This document shows, in pieces, positions 33,769-42,706 of a stretch of 64,000 nucleotides of DNA. Location of the stretch: assembly GCA_013043165.1 (NCBI GenBank), contig JABDOQ010000051.1:108379-172378 (forward strand), in the 5' to 3' direction. The DNA is from Woeseiaceae bacterium (GTDB lineage Bacteria > Pseudomonadota > Gammaproteobacteria > Steroidobacterales > Woeseiaceae). Both the position numbers and the translations under genes were made by a program. The notes under the pieces are model-generated. The model ran no database searches. It had not been told where the DNA came from and saw only the letters and a program-made list of their open reading frames with translations. Numbering within the stretch: position 1 is the first letter of the stretch; each line of letters begins with the position of its first letter.

Positions 33769-34372
33769 CAATTCTCTCGCGCAGGGCAGAGCCGGATCCC
33801 GCGATAAGCCAGCCCGTTAGTATGAGTGTCAGAGATAGCGGCACGATATCGAGCGCATCTCTGACGATAGCGTGCAGGCCGAACCACGAGTGTGGGTCAT
33901 TGAGCCAGGGCAGCTGCGGCGAGGCAACGCTGAGCAGTGATACTGATTTCCATTCGCCGATCTTCAAATAGCCGAATATCTGCAGCCCCAGCACGCCGAG
34001 TCCGGCCAATGCAACCAGCAGACCGATGAGCACAATGAGCCCGCCCATGAATCTCCGGGTATTATAGCCAACGCGAGTGAGCCAGCTCCGTCCCTGCCGG
34101 TCATCTTCGATCCGTCGCCTCACAAAACGGCTGTCTTCCTTGGTATGCGCATCCTCCTCTTTCTTGAAAAAAAAGTACGTCGAAATCGACAGGCCGAGCA
34201 ATGCAGCGAGGCCGAATATGACTAAATACGGGGTACCACTGTCCAGCGAAGCGCCTGTGTATAGCCACGCGCCTGCCACGGCAGTTGCGGTCACCAGCAG
34301 CGCAGCCAGGGCTTTCTGAAGCCTCTCTTTCAGGGATATGACTCGGCGGGCAAGTACTGGGCTCGTGTCCAC
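33749..34372 (-). CDS. Hypothetical inner-membrane protein
   Basis: A 207-residue protein with about four membrane helices (about 24-40, 47-69, 108-134, 177-196). A Lys/Asp/Glu-rich cytoplasmic loop (FFFKKEEDAHTKEDSRFVRRRIEDDRQG) lies between helices two and three, and the ends are basic. No family recognised. Its 3' end overlaps the convergent AAA/FHA gene by 20 bp. A function next to the FHA protein is possible but unsupported. Confidence 0.7.
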   Translation of the reverse strand: MDTSPVLARRVISLKERLQKALAALLVTATAVAGAWLYTGASLDSGTPYLVIFGLAALLGLSISTYFFFKKEEDAHTKEDSRFVRRRIEDDRQGRSWLTRVGYNTRRFMGGLIVLIGLLVALAGLGVLGLQIFGYLKIGEWKSVSLLSVASPQLPWLNDPHSWFGLHAIVRDALDIVPLSLTLILTGWLIAGSGSALRERIAKRGRF

Positions 34373-34482
34373 AGCCAGATTTTAGACGAAACCCCCGTGA
34401 CTCGGTATCAATTCCGTAGAATTCGCATTGAGTCAGCCAATCGATCCGCTTACTATGGACTCATCGTAAGAAGGAGCCAGTC

Positions 34483-34872
34483 ATGCGACAACAACTAATC
34501 GAAGCGCTCACTTTTCCGAAGTTGCTCGTCGAGGAACTCATCGAAGAGGGAAATTTCCCTCATGAGAGCCTCTACGCGGCAACAGGCGAGCGATGCCATA
34601 ACTGCGACGGTGAGGGACTGTGTCAATGGACCAAATGCCTGCAGGACTTCCGCAGCGTTGACAACAAGACGACGGAAACGCTTAGCGACTCTCTGCGTGA
34701 AGGCATCAAACTTGTCGAAGCCCTGCACAGCGAGTTGCGGCACGATGAGACGACCTGTACCTGCGAAACCTGCAACTGGATCAGAACGGCCGAACACCTG
34801 ACAGAAGAATGCGAATTGCACCTTCCCCATGTTGATCCTTCAACCATTGCGCAGGCGCAAGAATCAAGCTAG
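34483..34872 (+). CDS. Cys-rich soluble protein, possibly metal-binding
   Basis: A 129-residue acidic protein with eight cysteines: C38-x2-C41-x5-C47-x4-C52 (CHNCDGEGLCQWTKC), then C92-x-C94-x2-C97 and C110. The spacing suggests one or two zinc or iron-sulfur sites. An AGGAG site precedes the ATG. Its 3' end overlaps the convergent DUF2779 nuclease gene by 4 bp. I do not recognise the family. Confidence 0.7.
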   Translation: MRQQLIEALTFPKLLVEELIEEGNFPHESLYAATGERCHNCDGEGLCQWTKCLQDFRSVDNKTTETLSDSLREGIKLVEALHSELRHDETTCTCETCNWIRTAEHLTEECELHLPHVDPSTIAQAQESS

Positions 34873-36359
34873 CAGGATTCACGACAGAAGAACCGCACGA
34901 TCTCGACCATCGCCTCGGTGTCGAATCGGCAGTAGCGCAGTAACTGCTCTTTTAACTCGACCTTTCTCTCCGGTGAGGTCCATGGGCTGATCGCCTCGAT
35001 AAACCCGTCGGAAGCAGCCGTGCCTTCCTTTATGCCATCGAGATTCGCGTAGTTTAACTGCGGTGAAATGGTCGGCAACACCGCTTTGATAGACCACGAA
35101 CCCAGCATCTTCGGATGGTAGTAGTTGACCTTGACGATAGGGTGCAAATCGAAAAGACGATCGATGATCTTCTGCAGAGGCTGTTCGAGTTCCGGGAACA
35201 GGTCGATCAGACCATTGATCACTGTCTCTTCGTAGTTCGTGTAAATGAGCACGGGCCCCGTATCGCCCAGGCACTCGATCATGCTCTCGGCCAACGCGCG
35301 CATCGGCGGATCGCCCGACAGGTCGAGGAATTCTTCATGCCGCATGTTGACGTACGAGCCGTCCCCGGCCCCATCATCGATATGGCAAGACCACTGCACG
35401 GGAACAGGCGCATACGGGCGCGTGCCTTCCCATATAGGCACGGCGGGCCCAATCGTTTCGAAATCGAAGAAATAACGCGGATACGGCAATGCGTCCAGCG
35501 TCTTACGGGCGCCGTCGAGAATCTCAGGCTCGCCGCTGCAGGTGACGCGGTGAATGCGTAACTGCGTGTCGGCCGAAATGCTTTCGACATCGACATCACG
35601 AATGTCCCGATAACCGAGAGCTACGTATTCGCCGAGCTTGGCTTTGCTGCCGCCGAGACCGGCAATCGGATACTCGGCGTCCGTCGGCCAGCAGTAATTG
35701 ATGAACTGGCACTCATAGGGCTTGCTGCATTGCGTTCCGACATGTACGTCCGGCACGGGACCCGCAACCGCGTCACGTGCCCTGCTGATCAGCACGTCAA
35801 CAGTCGGTTCAACAGCGCGGACCGCATGGGTAAGATCGACTTCAGCGAGTAGACCTTTGTAGTTTTCCCCTCCCTGGTACACGAACTGGTTATTAATATG
35901 CGCTAGCGAAATCGAGGTTACGGGCAACCCGACGTGCCGCATGACCCAGTCCTGTATCGCACAGTCGAGTACGTGATAGTCCTTGACCGAGGTCGAGGCT
36001 TTGACCTCGATCGCACGCCAAGCCCCCTCGACCGGGATCAGCACATCGACGCGCACCAGCACGCCGTCATGCTCAAACGTCGCTTCGAAGATCGGGAAAT
36101 CAGCACCGCTATCGATGAGCGCCCGGGTCCGCTGAACCATCAGATTCATTTTGCGATTGAACGGGATCTCGACTGAATCCGCCGTGCCATAAAGTTGCTG
36201 CGAAATCTCCCCTACCTGGTGTCCCGTCGCAAACAACGACTCGGTGCGGGCCGAAACCTCAGCGAATTCCGGATGATGCTTCTCTAGATGCAATTTCTTC
36301 GGGCACTGCCAGGCGGAAATGATGCGTGACTTGGAGAGGTAGGGTTTTCGGACGGCCAT
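34869..36359 (-). CDS. DUF2779 protein: Cas4/RecB-like iron-sulfur nuclease plus DEDD-type exonuclease-like domain
   Basis: A 496-residue protein. The N-terminal half has PD-(D/E)XK nuclease residues D105, E118 and K120 (RVDVLIPVEGAWRAIEVKAS) and four cysteines C19, C211, C217 and C223, the arrangement that holds a [4Fe-4S] cluster in Cas4/AddB-type nucleases. The C-terminal half starts with RYFFDFETIG (D299, E301), an RNase-H-like exonuclease signature characteristic of DUF2779. It probably degrades or trims DNA; whether in repair or defence is unknown. No Cas genes or other defence partners lie nearby. Confidence 0.85.
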   Translation of the reverse strand: MAVRKPYLSKSRIISAWQCPKKLHLEKHHPEFAEVSARTESLFATGHQVGEISQQLYGTADSVEIPFNRKMNLMVQRTRALIDSGADFPIFEATFEHDGVLVRVDVLIPVEGAWRAIEVKASTSVKDYHVLDCAIQDWVMRHVGLPVTSISLAHINNQFVYQGGENYKGLLAEVDLTHAVRAVEPTVDVLISRARDAVAGPVPDVHVGTQCSKPYECQFINYCWPTDAEYPIAGLGGSKAKLGEYVALGYRDIRDVDVESISADTQLRIHRVTCSGEPEILDGARKTLDALPYPRYFFDFETIGPAVPIWEGTRPYAPVPVQWSCHIDDGAGDGSYVNMRHEEFLDLSGDPPMRALAESMIECLGDTGPVLIYTNYEETVINGLIDLFPELEQPLQKIIDRLFDLHPIVKVNYYHPKMLGSWSIKAVLPTISPQLNYANLDGIKEGTAASDGFIEAISPWTSPERKVELKEQLLRYCRFDTEAMVEIVRFFCRESC

Positions 36360-36414
36360 ACCGGGAATAATACACTGCCCATTTCAACGGTAATTCACGC
36401 ATCCGTGGCCTGCA

Positions 36415-37713
36415 TTATTCCAACAGCATAAAGTTGTCAATCGCCGGTTGCTTGTACCTGGAAAGCCAGCGACAGAATTCTTCCTGAGGAAGAGCTTTCG
36501 AAAAGTAATATCCCTGGAGAACGTCACACTCGAGTTCGGTCAGCAGCTTTATTTGAGCGGTATTCTCAACACCCTCTGCAACGACGGCGAGCCCGAATCG
36601 ATGCGCCAGCCAAATGATGGCTTCGACCAGGTGACGGCCTCGATCCGATTCAAGCATATTAACGATGAAGGATCGATCTATCTTCAGCTCGGTTGCCGGA
36701 ATAGTCCTGAAGTAAGACAGTGATGAATATCCCGTGCCAAAATCGTCGATTGAAATGCCGATGCCGGCAGAACGCAGTTGCCTGAGGCGCCCGAAATTGG
36801 AGTCTGAATCTGTTACGAGTGCGCCCTCAGTAATTTCTACGGTAAGGCTGCGCCCCTTGTCTCCCCAAATAGAATATGTTTTGGCCAACATATCGAGTGT
36901 TTCTGGTTGCTGCAACGAACTGGCGTCGAGATTCACAGACAGCCCGAGCCCTTTGCCAATACCTGGCCATTCGGCGGCCTGCAACAGGCTTGTCGTAAAT
37001 ACGAATGAGGTGAGTTCGTGCATCAGTCCCATCTCTGATGCAAGTGACACGACTATTTCCGGCGACACCAGGCCATACTTCGGGCTCGGCCAGCGCAACA
37101 GTGCCTCGGCGCCGCAAGGGCGGCGACTAACCGTGTCGAACTTCGGCTGGTAGTGCAATTCCAGACTTTTGTTCGCTATTGCGACAGCAAGGTCTTCCTT
37201 GAGGTGCAATTGGTCCGTCAGTGACCGTGCCAACGACGGCGCGAACGATACGAAGGGCTTGCCGCTTGCCCGCGCAGAGTCCAATGCAATACCGGCTCTG
37301 TGAACAAGGTCCGAGGGATTGCCACCATCCTGCGGAAAACTGGCGATGCCTATTCGTACTGTCGAATGGGACCACGCACCGAGTTTCATCGTAGCATCTG
37401 AATGCAGGCGGATGATTTTTTCGGCAGCGAGAGCTATGTGACCCGATTTGTGGACCCCGGACAACAGAATACCAAATACGTCGTCGCCAATGCGATACAT
37501 TCGGTCCTGTTTTCGACAGAATTCCCGCAACAATTCTGCAATCTTGGCGAGAACCTCGCGGCTGGCTGCAGGACCCGATCTAACGAATATCTTCCCGATG
37601 TCACCGAAATCCACCATAAGCAACGAAAACGGCTCGTCGCGCGAATCCATCAAGCGTTCGACTGCCTGCTCCAGCGCCAGGGGGTCCGTCCTGTTCGGCT
37701 CGTTAGCTAGCAT
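36415..37713 (-). CDS. c-di-GMP phosphodiesterase: degenerate GGDEF plus EAL
   Basis: A 432-residue cytosolic protein. The GGDEF region (about 10-160) has IGDDV at 75-79 in place of the catalytic signature, so it cannot make c-di-GMP by the usual chemistry. The EAL domain (about 167-425) keeps the key residues: EALLRW (203-208), VNLDASS, VEITEGA, IDDFGTGYSSLSYF, LKIDRSFI, AEGVENT and LQGYYFSKAL, so it should hydrolyse c-di-GMP. It lies 6 bp after the HD-GYP gene, forming a two-gene c-di-GMP turnover operon. No sensor domain or membrane segment is visible. Confidence 0.9.
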   Translation of the reverse strand: MLANEPNRTDPLALEQAVERLMDSRDEPFSLLMVDFGDIGKIFVRSGPAASREVLAKIAELLREFCRKQDRMYRIGDDVFGILLSGVHKSGHIALAAEKIIRLHSDATMKLGAWSHSTVRIGIASFPQDGGNPSDLVHRAGIALDSARASGKPFVSFAPSLARSLTDQLHLKEDLAVAIANKSLELHYQPKFDTVSRRPCGAEALLRWPSPKYGLVSPEIVVSLASEMGLMHELTSFVFTTSLLQAAEWPGIGKGLGLSVNLDASSLQQPETLDMLAKTYSIWGDKGRSLTVEITEGALVTDSDSNFGRLRQLRSAGIGISIDDFGTGYSSLSYFRTIPATELKIDRSFIVNMLESDRGRHLVEAIIWLAHRFGLAVVAEGVENTAQIKLLTELECDVLQGYYFSKALPQEEFCRWLSRYKQPAIDNFMLLE

Positions 37714-37719
37714 CGAATC

Positions 37720-39033
37720 TCACAAAAAATATTTGTCGGGCTGAATGTCGTATTCGCCGGGCTTGACGCCGCGCAAAATCCACAAGTCCGGCGCCTCGCT
37801 GGTATCAGCGGATTCGTCGTCGAGGTCAACGACTCTGAAATCGTCCAGGGGTTGCTTGTTGGCATCGAGAATAATCGCCACCTCCGGTCGCAGGCGACTG
37901 GCCCGATGTTCCTTCAATACAACGGCAATTTCTCCCGTGTTGAGTTCAACCAACGTGCCCGCAGGAAAAATTCCGATGGCCTGAATAAATTGCTCGATCA
38001 GTTCGGCTTGAAAGCTCTTGTCCGACAGCGCCTTGAATTCGCGCATGGCGTCGTACGATGACATGGCTTTGGCATAGGACCTGTCGCTCGACATGGCGGC
38101 ATAAGAGTCGACGATTCCGCCGATTCTCCCGAACACCGGAATCTGGCTGCCCGCAAGGCCTCTTGGGTAACCGGAACCATCGAATCGCTCGTGATGAGTA
38201 GAGACCATCTCAATCACCCGGCGGTCGACAGATTCGGCTTCGCGAATAATCTCCAATCCCAGACCAACATGGTTGCGCACGTGCATGCGCTCGACGTCGG
38301 TCAGAGGTCCGCGCTTCTGTAGCAATTTTGTGGGTAGTCTTGTCTTACCTACGTCAAGCAGCAATCCGCCGACTCCCAATACCCTCAGTGAATCCTTGTC
38401 GAGGCCAAGGTGCCGTCCGAAGACCAGCGCCCACATAGCCGTCGCGAGCGAATGCGCATGCGTGTATTCATCGGTTTTTTGCATCCTGACCAGCAGCGCC
38501 ATTGCGGTGCTGTTACGAAGAACACTGTCGACCATTCCGTCGACCACAGTCTCAATGTCCGGCACGCGCAGAATCGCGCCGCTCCGAACGTCATCGAGGA
38601 CAGAGATCAGTGTCTCCAGGGCACCGTTATGCAGAGTCTTCGCAACGACCAGCTCGTCGGCGATACTGACTGAATCCTGGTAGTAATTACCGGCGTCGGG
38701 GGAATGGGCGTGCCCGCGCTGTTGTCGGCCGAACAGAAGCTGCAGGAATCGTCGCCACCAGCTGCGCTTACGCTGCGATCCCGGGCGGGACAATTTCGAT
38801 TTCGACTTGCCATGCAATTTGATGATTTGCGTTTTGCTTGTCGAAATCTCCGACTGTTCGAAATCGATCTCCACAAAATCGCAATACTTTCGCAGTTCAT
38901 CGATTTCGCTTCGGCTGCGAATGCAAAAACCCTGGAATAAGAAGGGTGTTTCGATCCACGGGCGATCGAGCTGCGATACGTACATGCCAATACGCAGGCC
39001 GTCGACATCAATTTGTCTTATATGCACAGACAT
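37720..39033 (-). CDS. DUF3391/HD-GYP protein with altered HD motif
   Basis: A 437-residue protein: N-terminal DUF3391 (IRQIDVDGLRIGMYVSQLDRPW, about 5-70), a basic linker, then an HD-GYP domain (about 170-360) with HHERFDGSGYPRGL (280-293). The position that should read HD is L226-D227 (GGLLLDVGKTRLP), so one metal-ligand histidine is missing. HD-GYP enzymes hydrolyse c-di-GMP to GMP with a two- or three-metal centre; this one may be inactive or a binding sensor. It is first in the operon with the EAL protein, 6 bp apart. Confidence 0.88.
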   Translation of the reverse strand: MSVHIRQIDVDGLRIGMYVSQLDRPWIETPFLFQGFCIRSRSEIDELRKYCDFVEIDFEQSEISTSKTQIIKLHGKSKSKLSRPGSQRKRSWWRRFLQLLFGRQQRGHAHSPDAGNYYQDSVSIADELVVAKTLHNGALETLISVLDDVRSGAILRVPDIETVVDGMVDSVLRNSTAMALLVRMQKTDEYTHAHSLATAMWALVFGRHLGLDKDSLRVLGVGGLLLDVGKTRLPTKLLQKRGPLTDVERMHVRNHVGLGLEIIREAESVDRRVIEMVSTHHERFDGSGYPRGLAGSQIPVFGRIGGIVDSYAAMSSDRSYAKAMSSYDAMREFKALSDKSFQAELIEQFIQAIGIFPAGTLVELNTGEIAVVLKEHRASRLRPEVAIILDANKQPLDDFRVVDLDDESADTSEAPDLWILRGVKPGEYDIQPDKYFL

Positions 39034-39203
39034 TCAAGCAGGACCGTAAGCGCCGGAAAATATTCACAAATATCCGCAGATCCTAGCAGCCAGCGCAGAA
39101 ATGCGACGAGACGTCAGTCACACTGCGGTCAAGAGGCCAGGCGCTGGCAGGGTAACCCTGAGATGCTATTATCCGCGCTGCTGTTGACCCATGGAGCGAA
39201 ACC

Positions 39204-39947
39204 TTGAGAACACTACTCGCACTCACGATACTCGCGCTGGCGGGCGCTGCGCTGGCGGCCAATGAAATTGATACCAAAGTCGAGGCTGCGTTAGCCGCCG
39301 AAACTCGTCCGCAAGCGGACCGTGACCGTGACAGGAATCGCAGGCCGCTCGAGACGCTGAATTTCTTCGGCCTCAGGGACAACATGCGTGTTCTGGAACT
39401 GTTCCCGGGCGGCGGCTGGTACACCCGGGTTCTCGCGCCGGTACTCGCCGAAAACGGCAAGCTTTACGTGGCACTGGGCACCGGTCGAGTCAAGGCAAGT
39501 GTCCTCAAAGAGCCGGGCTTCGAGAATGTAGAAGTGCTGGAAACGGCCGATAATCTACACCGGCCGGAAGGCAGCCGCTTCTATACGCTCGACGATTTCG
39601 ACCTCGGTGTTGCTGATCTCGACATGGCCGTGACGTTTCGCAATCTGCATAACTTCGACCCGGCCGCCAGGGCCCGAGTCAACAGCCAGGTCTTCAAAGC
39701 GCTGAAAAGCGGCGGGCTATATGGCGTCGTTGACCATACGGCGCGTCACATGGAGCCGGCAAACCCGGAGAATCGCCGGCGCATCGATCCGGTACTGGTG
39801 ATCAAGGAAATGCTGGTCCAGGGATTCGAATTCGTTGCTTACTCGGACCTGCACTACCGGGCCGATGATGAGCTCGAGTACGAAGTCGGCCGGCGATCGG
39901 TCAGCGGTAACACGGACCGCTTTACGATGTTGTTTCGGAAGCCCTGA
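39204..39947 (+). CDS. Exported class I SAM-dependent methyltransferase-like protein
   Basis: A 247-residue protein with an N-terminal signal peptide (LLALTILALAGAALA) and a Rossmann fold whose SAM loop reads VLELFPGGGWYTRVLAPVL (about residues 63-81), followed by the LDMAVTFRNLHNF strand and GGLYGVVDHTARH. This exported methyltransferase-like family is common in gammaproteobacteria, and its function is unclear since SAM is not expected in the periplasm. The start is TTG with GGAG 7 bp upstream; no in-frame ATG fits. It lies alone. Confidence 0.85.
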   Translation: MRTLLALTILALAGAALAANEIDTKVEAALAAETRPQADRDRDRNRRPLETLNFFGLRDNMRVLELFPGGGWYTRVLAPVLAENGKLYVALGTGRVKASVLKEPGFENVEVLETADNLHRPEGSRFYTLDDFDLGVADLDMAVTFRNLHNFDPAARARVNSQVFKALKSGGLYGVVDHTARHMEPANPENRRRIDPVLVIKEMLVQGFEFVAYSDLHYRADDELEYEVGRRSVSGNTDRFTMLFRKP

Positions 39948-40135
39948 TGGTCGCGCGGCCATTCTGCCGCGGGCCCGCGTGAAACGTCGCGACCGGTTTC
40001 GGAATTCGCGGACCCGAGGAGGCGTTCGGTATTGCGATCTATACGTTCAGCTATAGGCGCATTTACCTAACGCTCTGGCCATCGCCGGATGCCATAATTT
40101 GACTCCCAGAATCGTTTCCTGTCGCGAGGCGCTTT

Positions 40136-41461
40136 ATGGACATGCAATCGACGAAAGCAGAAAACCTCGACCTTTTTGTCAATGCGCAGCTGCAGTTCAA
40201 GCGCGCCCTTACCTGGATCGATGATCTCAAAGCCGGTATCGTCGACTACCTCATCAACCCGAATCGCACGATACACGTGCGCTTCCCGATCCACATGGAT
40301 GATGAGTCAATTCAGACGTTTCACGGTTTTCGCGTTCTGCACAATCGTGTGCGCGGACCGGGCAAGGGCGGAATTCGTTATCACCCCGACGTCACGGAAG
40401 CCGAAGTTTCAGCACTCGCTGCTTTCATGACATGGAAGACCGCTGTAGTCGACCTGCCATTCGGCGGCGGGAAAGGCGGCATTGTTTGCAACCCGAAAGA
40501 GCTGAGTCGAGGAGAATTGAGGCGAATCACGCGGCGCTTCGTCACCGAGCTTGGCGATGCAATCGGCCCCTATACTGACATCCCTGCTCCAGACGTTTAT
40601 ACCGACCAGCAGACCATGGCGTGGATCTACGACACGTTTGACATGATGCACCCCGGAGAGAACAACCTCGCCGTCGTCACGGGCAAACCGCTGGATATCG
40701 GCGGCTCGGTCGGCCGCAACGAAGCGACAGCAAAAGGCAGCCTTTTCGCGACTCAACAACTGTTGAAACGCGGTGTCGTTGCAGGCCTGCCGGCGGTTCA
40801 GGATGCTCGCGTGGCCATACAGGGCTTTGGCAATGCCGGTGGGACTGCGGCTCGCCTGTTCTATGAGGACGGCGCCCGCATTGTTGCTGTCAGCGACTCG
40901 CAAGGTGGCATCGGCCTGGACAGCGGGATCGACCCGAACAAAGTGTTGGCCCACAAGAAAAAACACGGCAGCGTTGTTGGCTTCCCGGGCTGCACCGATA
41001 TTAGCAACGAAGAATTGCTTGCCTATGATTGCGACATTCTCATTCCGGCTGCGCTCGAATGCCAGATTCGGGCGGACAATGCGAATAACGTTAAAGCCCG
41101 GCTCATCGTCGAGGCCGCCAATGGTCCGTTGACCATGGCGGCAGACGAAAACCTGCAATCGAAGAACATCCTCGTATTACCGGACATCGTTGCCAACAGC
41201 GGCGGCGTCGTAGTCAGCTACTTCGAATGGGTGCAGAATCTCGAAAATCAGCAGTGGGATCTCGAAAAAGTCGAAAAGCTCCTCAAGAAGCGCATGACTC
41301 GCGCCGTCGACGAGACGGTCGATCGCTGGACCGCTCTCGATGAAAAATACAGGAGCGGATTCAACGGCAGTCACTCCGGGCCGAACTTGCGCGACGCGGC
41401 GCTCGTAACGGCGATAAAAAGAATTGCAACCGTGGTCCTGCAACGTGATATCTGGCCCTGA
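40136..41461 (+). CDS. Glutamate/amino-acid dehydrogenase (Glu/Leu/Phe/Val family)
   Basis: A 441-residue cytosolic enzyme. It shows the substrate-binding segment GPGKGGIRYHP (about 74-84), the catalytic-lysine loop LPFGGGKGGI (lysine at 113), the PAPDVYTDQQTMAW block and a nucleotide-binding AIQGFGNAGGTAARL (about 223-237). The length and ANSGGVVVSYFEWVQNL match NAD-type glutamate dehydrogenase used catabolically. It interconverts glutamate and 2-oxoglutarate plus ammonia. It lies alone between the exported methyltransferase and the RND pump genes. Confidence 0.94.
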   Translation: MDMQSTKAENLDLFVNAQLQFKRALTWIDDLKAGIVDYLINPNRTIHVRFPIHMDDESIQTFHGFRVLHNRVRGPGKGGIRYHPDVTEAEVSALAAFMTWKTAVVDLPFGGGKGGIVCNPKELSRGELRRITRRFVTELGDAIGPYTDIPAPDVYTDQQTMAWIYDTFDMMHPGENNLAVVTGKPLDIGGSVGRNEATAKGSLFATQQLLKRGVVAGLPAVQDARVAIQGFGNAGGTAARLFYEDGARIVAVSDSQGGIGLDSGIDPNKVLAHKKKHGSVVGFPGCTDISNEELLAYDCDILIPAALECQIRADNANNVKARLIVEAANGPLTMAADENLQSKNILVLPDIVANSGGVVVSYFEWVQNLENQQWDLEKVEKLLKKRMTRAVDETVDRWTALDEKYRSGFNGSHSGPNLRDAALVTAIKRIATVVLQRDIWP

Positions 41462-41575
41462 TATAACAAGGAATGCGTACGGTACAGCCTGAGGCTTCTG
41501 TATCAAGTTGTCTCAGTCGGGCTTTTTGAGTTTTTTTCAGCGATTTCCCGCATTTTTCCGCAGTATAATGAGCGG

Positions 41576-42697
41576 ATGTTTAGGTTCTCTTGTGTTGCCG
41601 CTGCGTCCGTGAGCCTGTTGTTCGCGTCCGCCTGCTCTGAAGCGCCGCAATCGGCGCATTCGGCTCAGGCACGGGCGGTCGACGAGGTCCGGGTCATCGC
41701 CGAAGTGCTCCAATTCGAACGCGAGCGTACGCGTGTGGAAGCCGTTGGCACGTCGCGTGCAAGACTGTCCGCCGAACTATACGCACCCACGTCGGGCGAA
41801 GTCGTTTCCGTCAACTTCGAGCCCGGCCAGGCCGTGCAGGCAGGCGACGTACTGGTCGAACTCGACAGCCGCCAGGAGAAGCTCGCCGTGCGAGTCGCCG
41901 AGCTGAACCTGGAAGATGCCGCACGACTTTACGACCGATACAAGCGATCCGCCGAAAGCGGCGCCGTGCTGCCCACGGCCCTCGATGCCGCACGAACAGC
42001 GGCTGAAACGGCGCGTGTGGAACTCGATCAGGCCCGCATAGCACTGGCCGATCGAACGATAGAAGCTGTGTTCGACGGCTACGTCGGCAGCACTGAGGTG
42101 GATCCGGGCGATCGCGTCAATACGAATACGCTCATAACCACACTCGACGACCGCAGTGCACTGTTCGTCAGCTTCGACATCCCCGAAGCTTTCATCGGCG
42201 AACTGGCGGTCGGCAACGAGGTGCAGCTCGAGACATGGAGTGGCAAGGTGCCGGTCGTCGTCGGCGAGATTGTCGATATCGGCAGCCGCATTGATCCACA
42301 AAACCGCACGTTCGTCGCCCGCGCCCGCGTCAGGAATGACCGCGACGCGCTGCGTCCCGGCATGAGCTTTCGGGTCAGGATTGACGTACAGGGCGACTTC
42401 TACGGCGTCGTCAGTGAGACTGGCGTGCAGTGGGGCGCTGACGGAGCCTATGTCTGGACCGTTGTGAGCGGAGCGGCCGTCAAGGTGCCCGTGCGCATCG
42501 TGCAGCGGCGCGAAGGCCGGGTCCTGGTCGATGGCCCGCTCGCCGAAGGCAACATCATCGTTGTCGAGGGCACACAGCGCATGCGTGACGGCCTGGCCGT
42601 TAGCTACGACTTGCAGCGCATGGCAGGCAAGCCCGACATTGAACCTGTTTCAGGTGCGGCCAAAGTTACGGGCCGCCCGCTCGTCGTTCTCGATTAG
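41576..42697 (+). CDS. RND efflux periplasmic adaptor (membrane fusion protein)
   Basis: A 373-residue adaptor with a lipoprotein-like signal (VSLLFASAC; Cys at 20, weak lipobox), a lipoyl/barrel-sandwich region (LYAPTSGEVVSVNFEPGQAVQAGDVLVELD) interrupted by a short alpha-hairpin (about 100-150) and a beta-barrel/membrane-proximal part. It bridges the inner-membrane pump 9 bp downstream to an outer-membrane channel that is not encoded here. A TATAAT lies at 41564-41569, only 6 bp before the ATG, so it is unlikely to be a functional promoter for this gene unless the message is leaderless. Confidence 0.92.
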   Translation: MFRFSCVAAASVSLLFASACSEAPQSAHSAQARAVDEVRVIAEVLQFERERTRVEAVGTSRARLSAELYAPTSGEVVSVNFEPGQAVQAGDVLVELDSRQEKLAVRVAELNLEDAARLYDRYKRSAESGAVLPTALDAARTAAETARVELDQARIALADRTIEAVFDGYVGSTEVDPGDRVNTNTLITTLDDRSALFVSFDIPEAFIGELAVGNEVQLETWSGKVPVVVGEIVDIGSRIDPQNRTFVARARVRNDRDALRPGMSFRVRIDVQGDFYGVVSETGVQWGADGAYVWTVVSGAAVKVPVRIVQRREGRVLVDGPLAEGNIIVVEGTQRMRDGLAVSYDLQRMAGKPDIEPVSGAAKVTGRPLVVLD

Positions 42698-42706
42698 TCA
42701 CAGGAC

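Noticed and set aside
41564..41569. TATAAT as a promoter -10 for the RND adaptor gene
   Set aside because: It lies only 6 bp upstream of the ATG, with no properly spaced -35. The message would be essentially leaderless.
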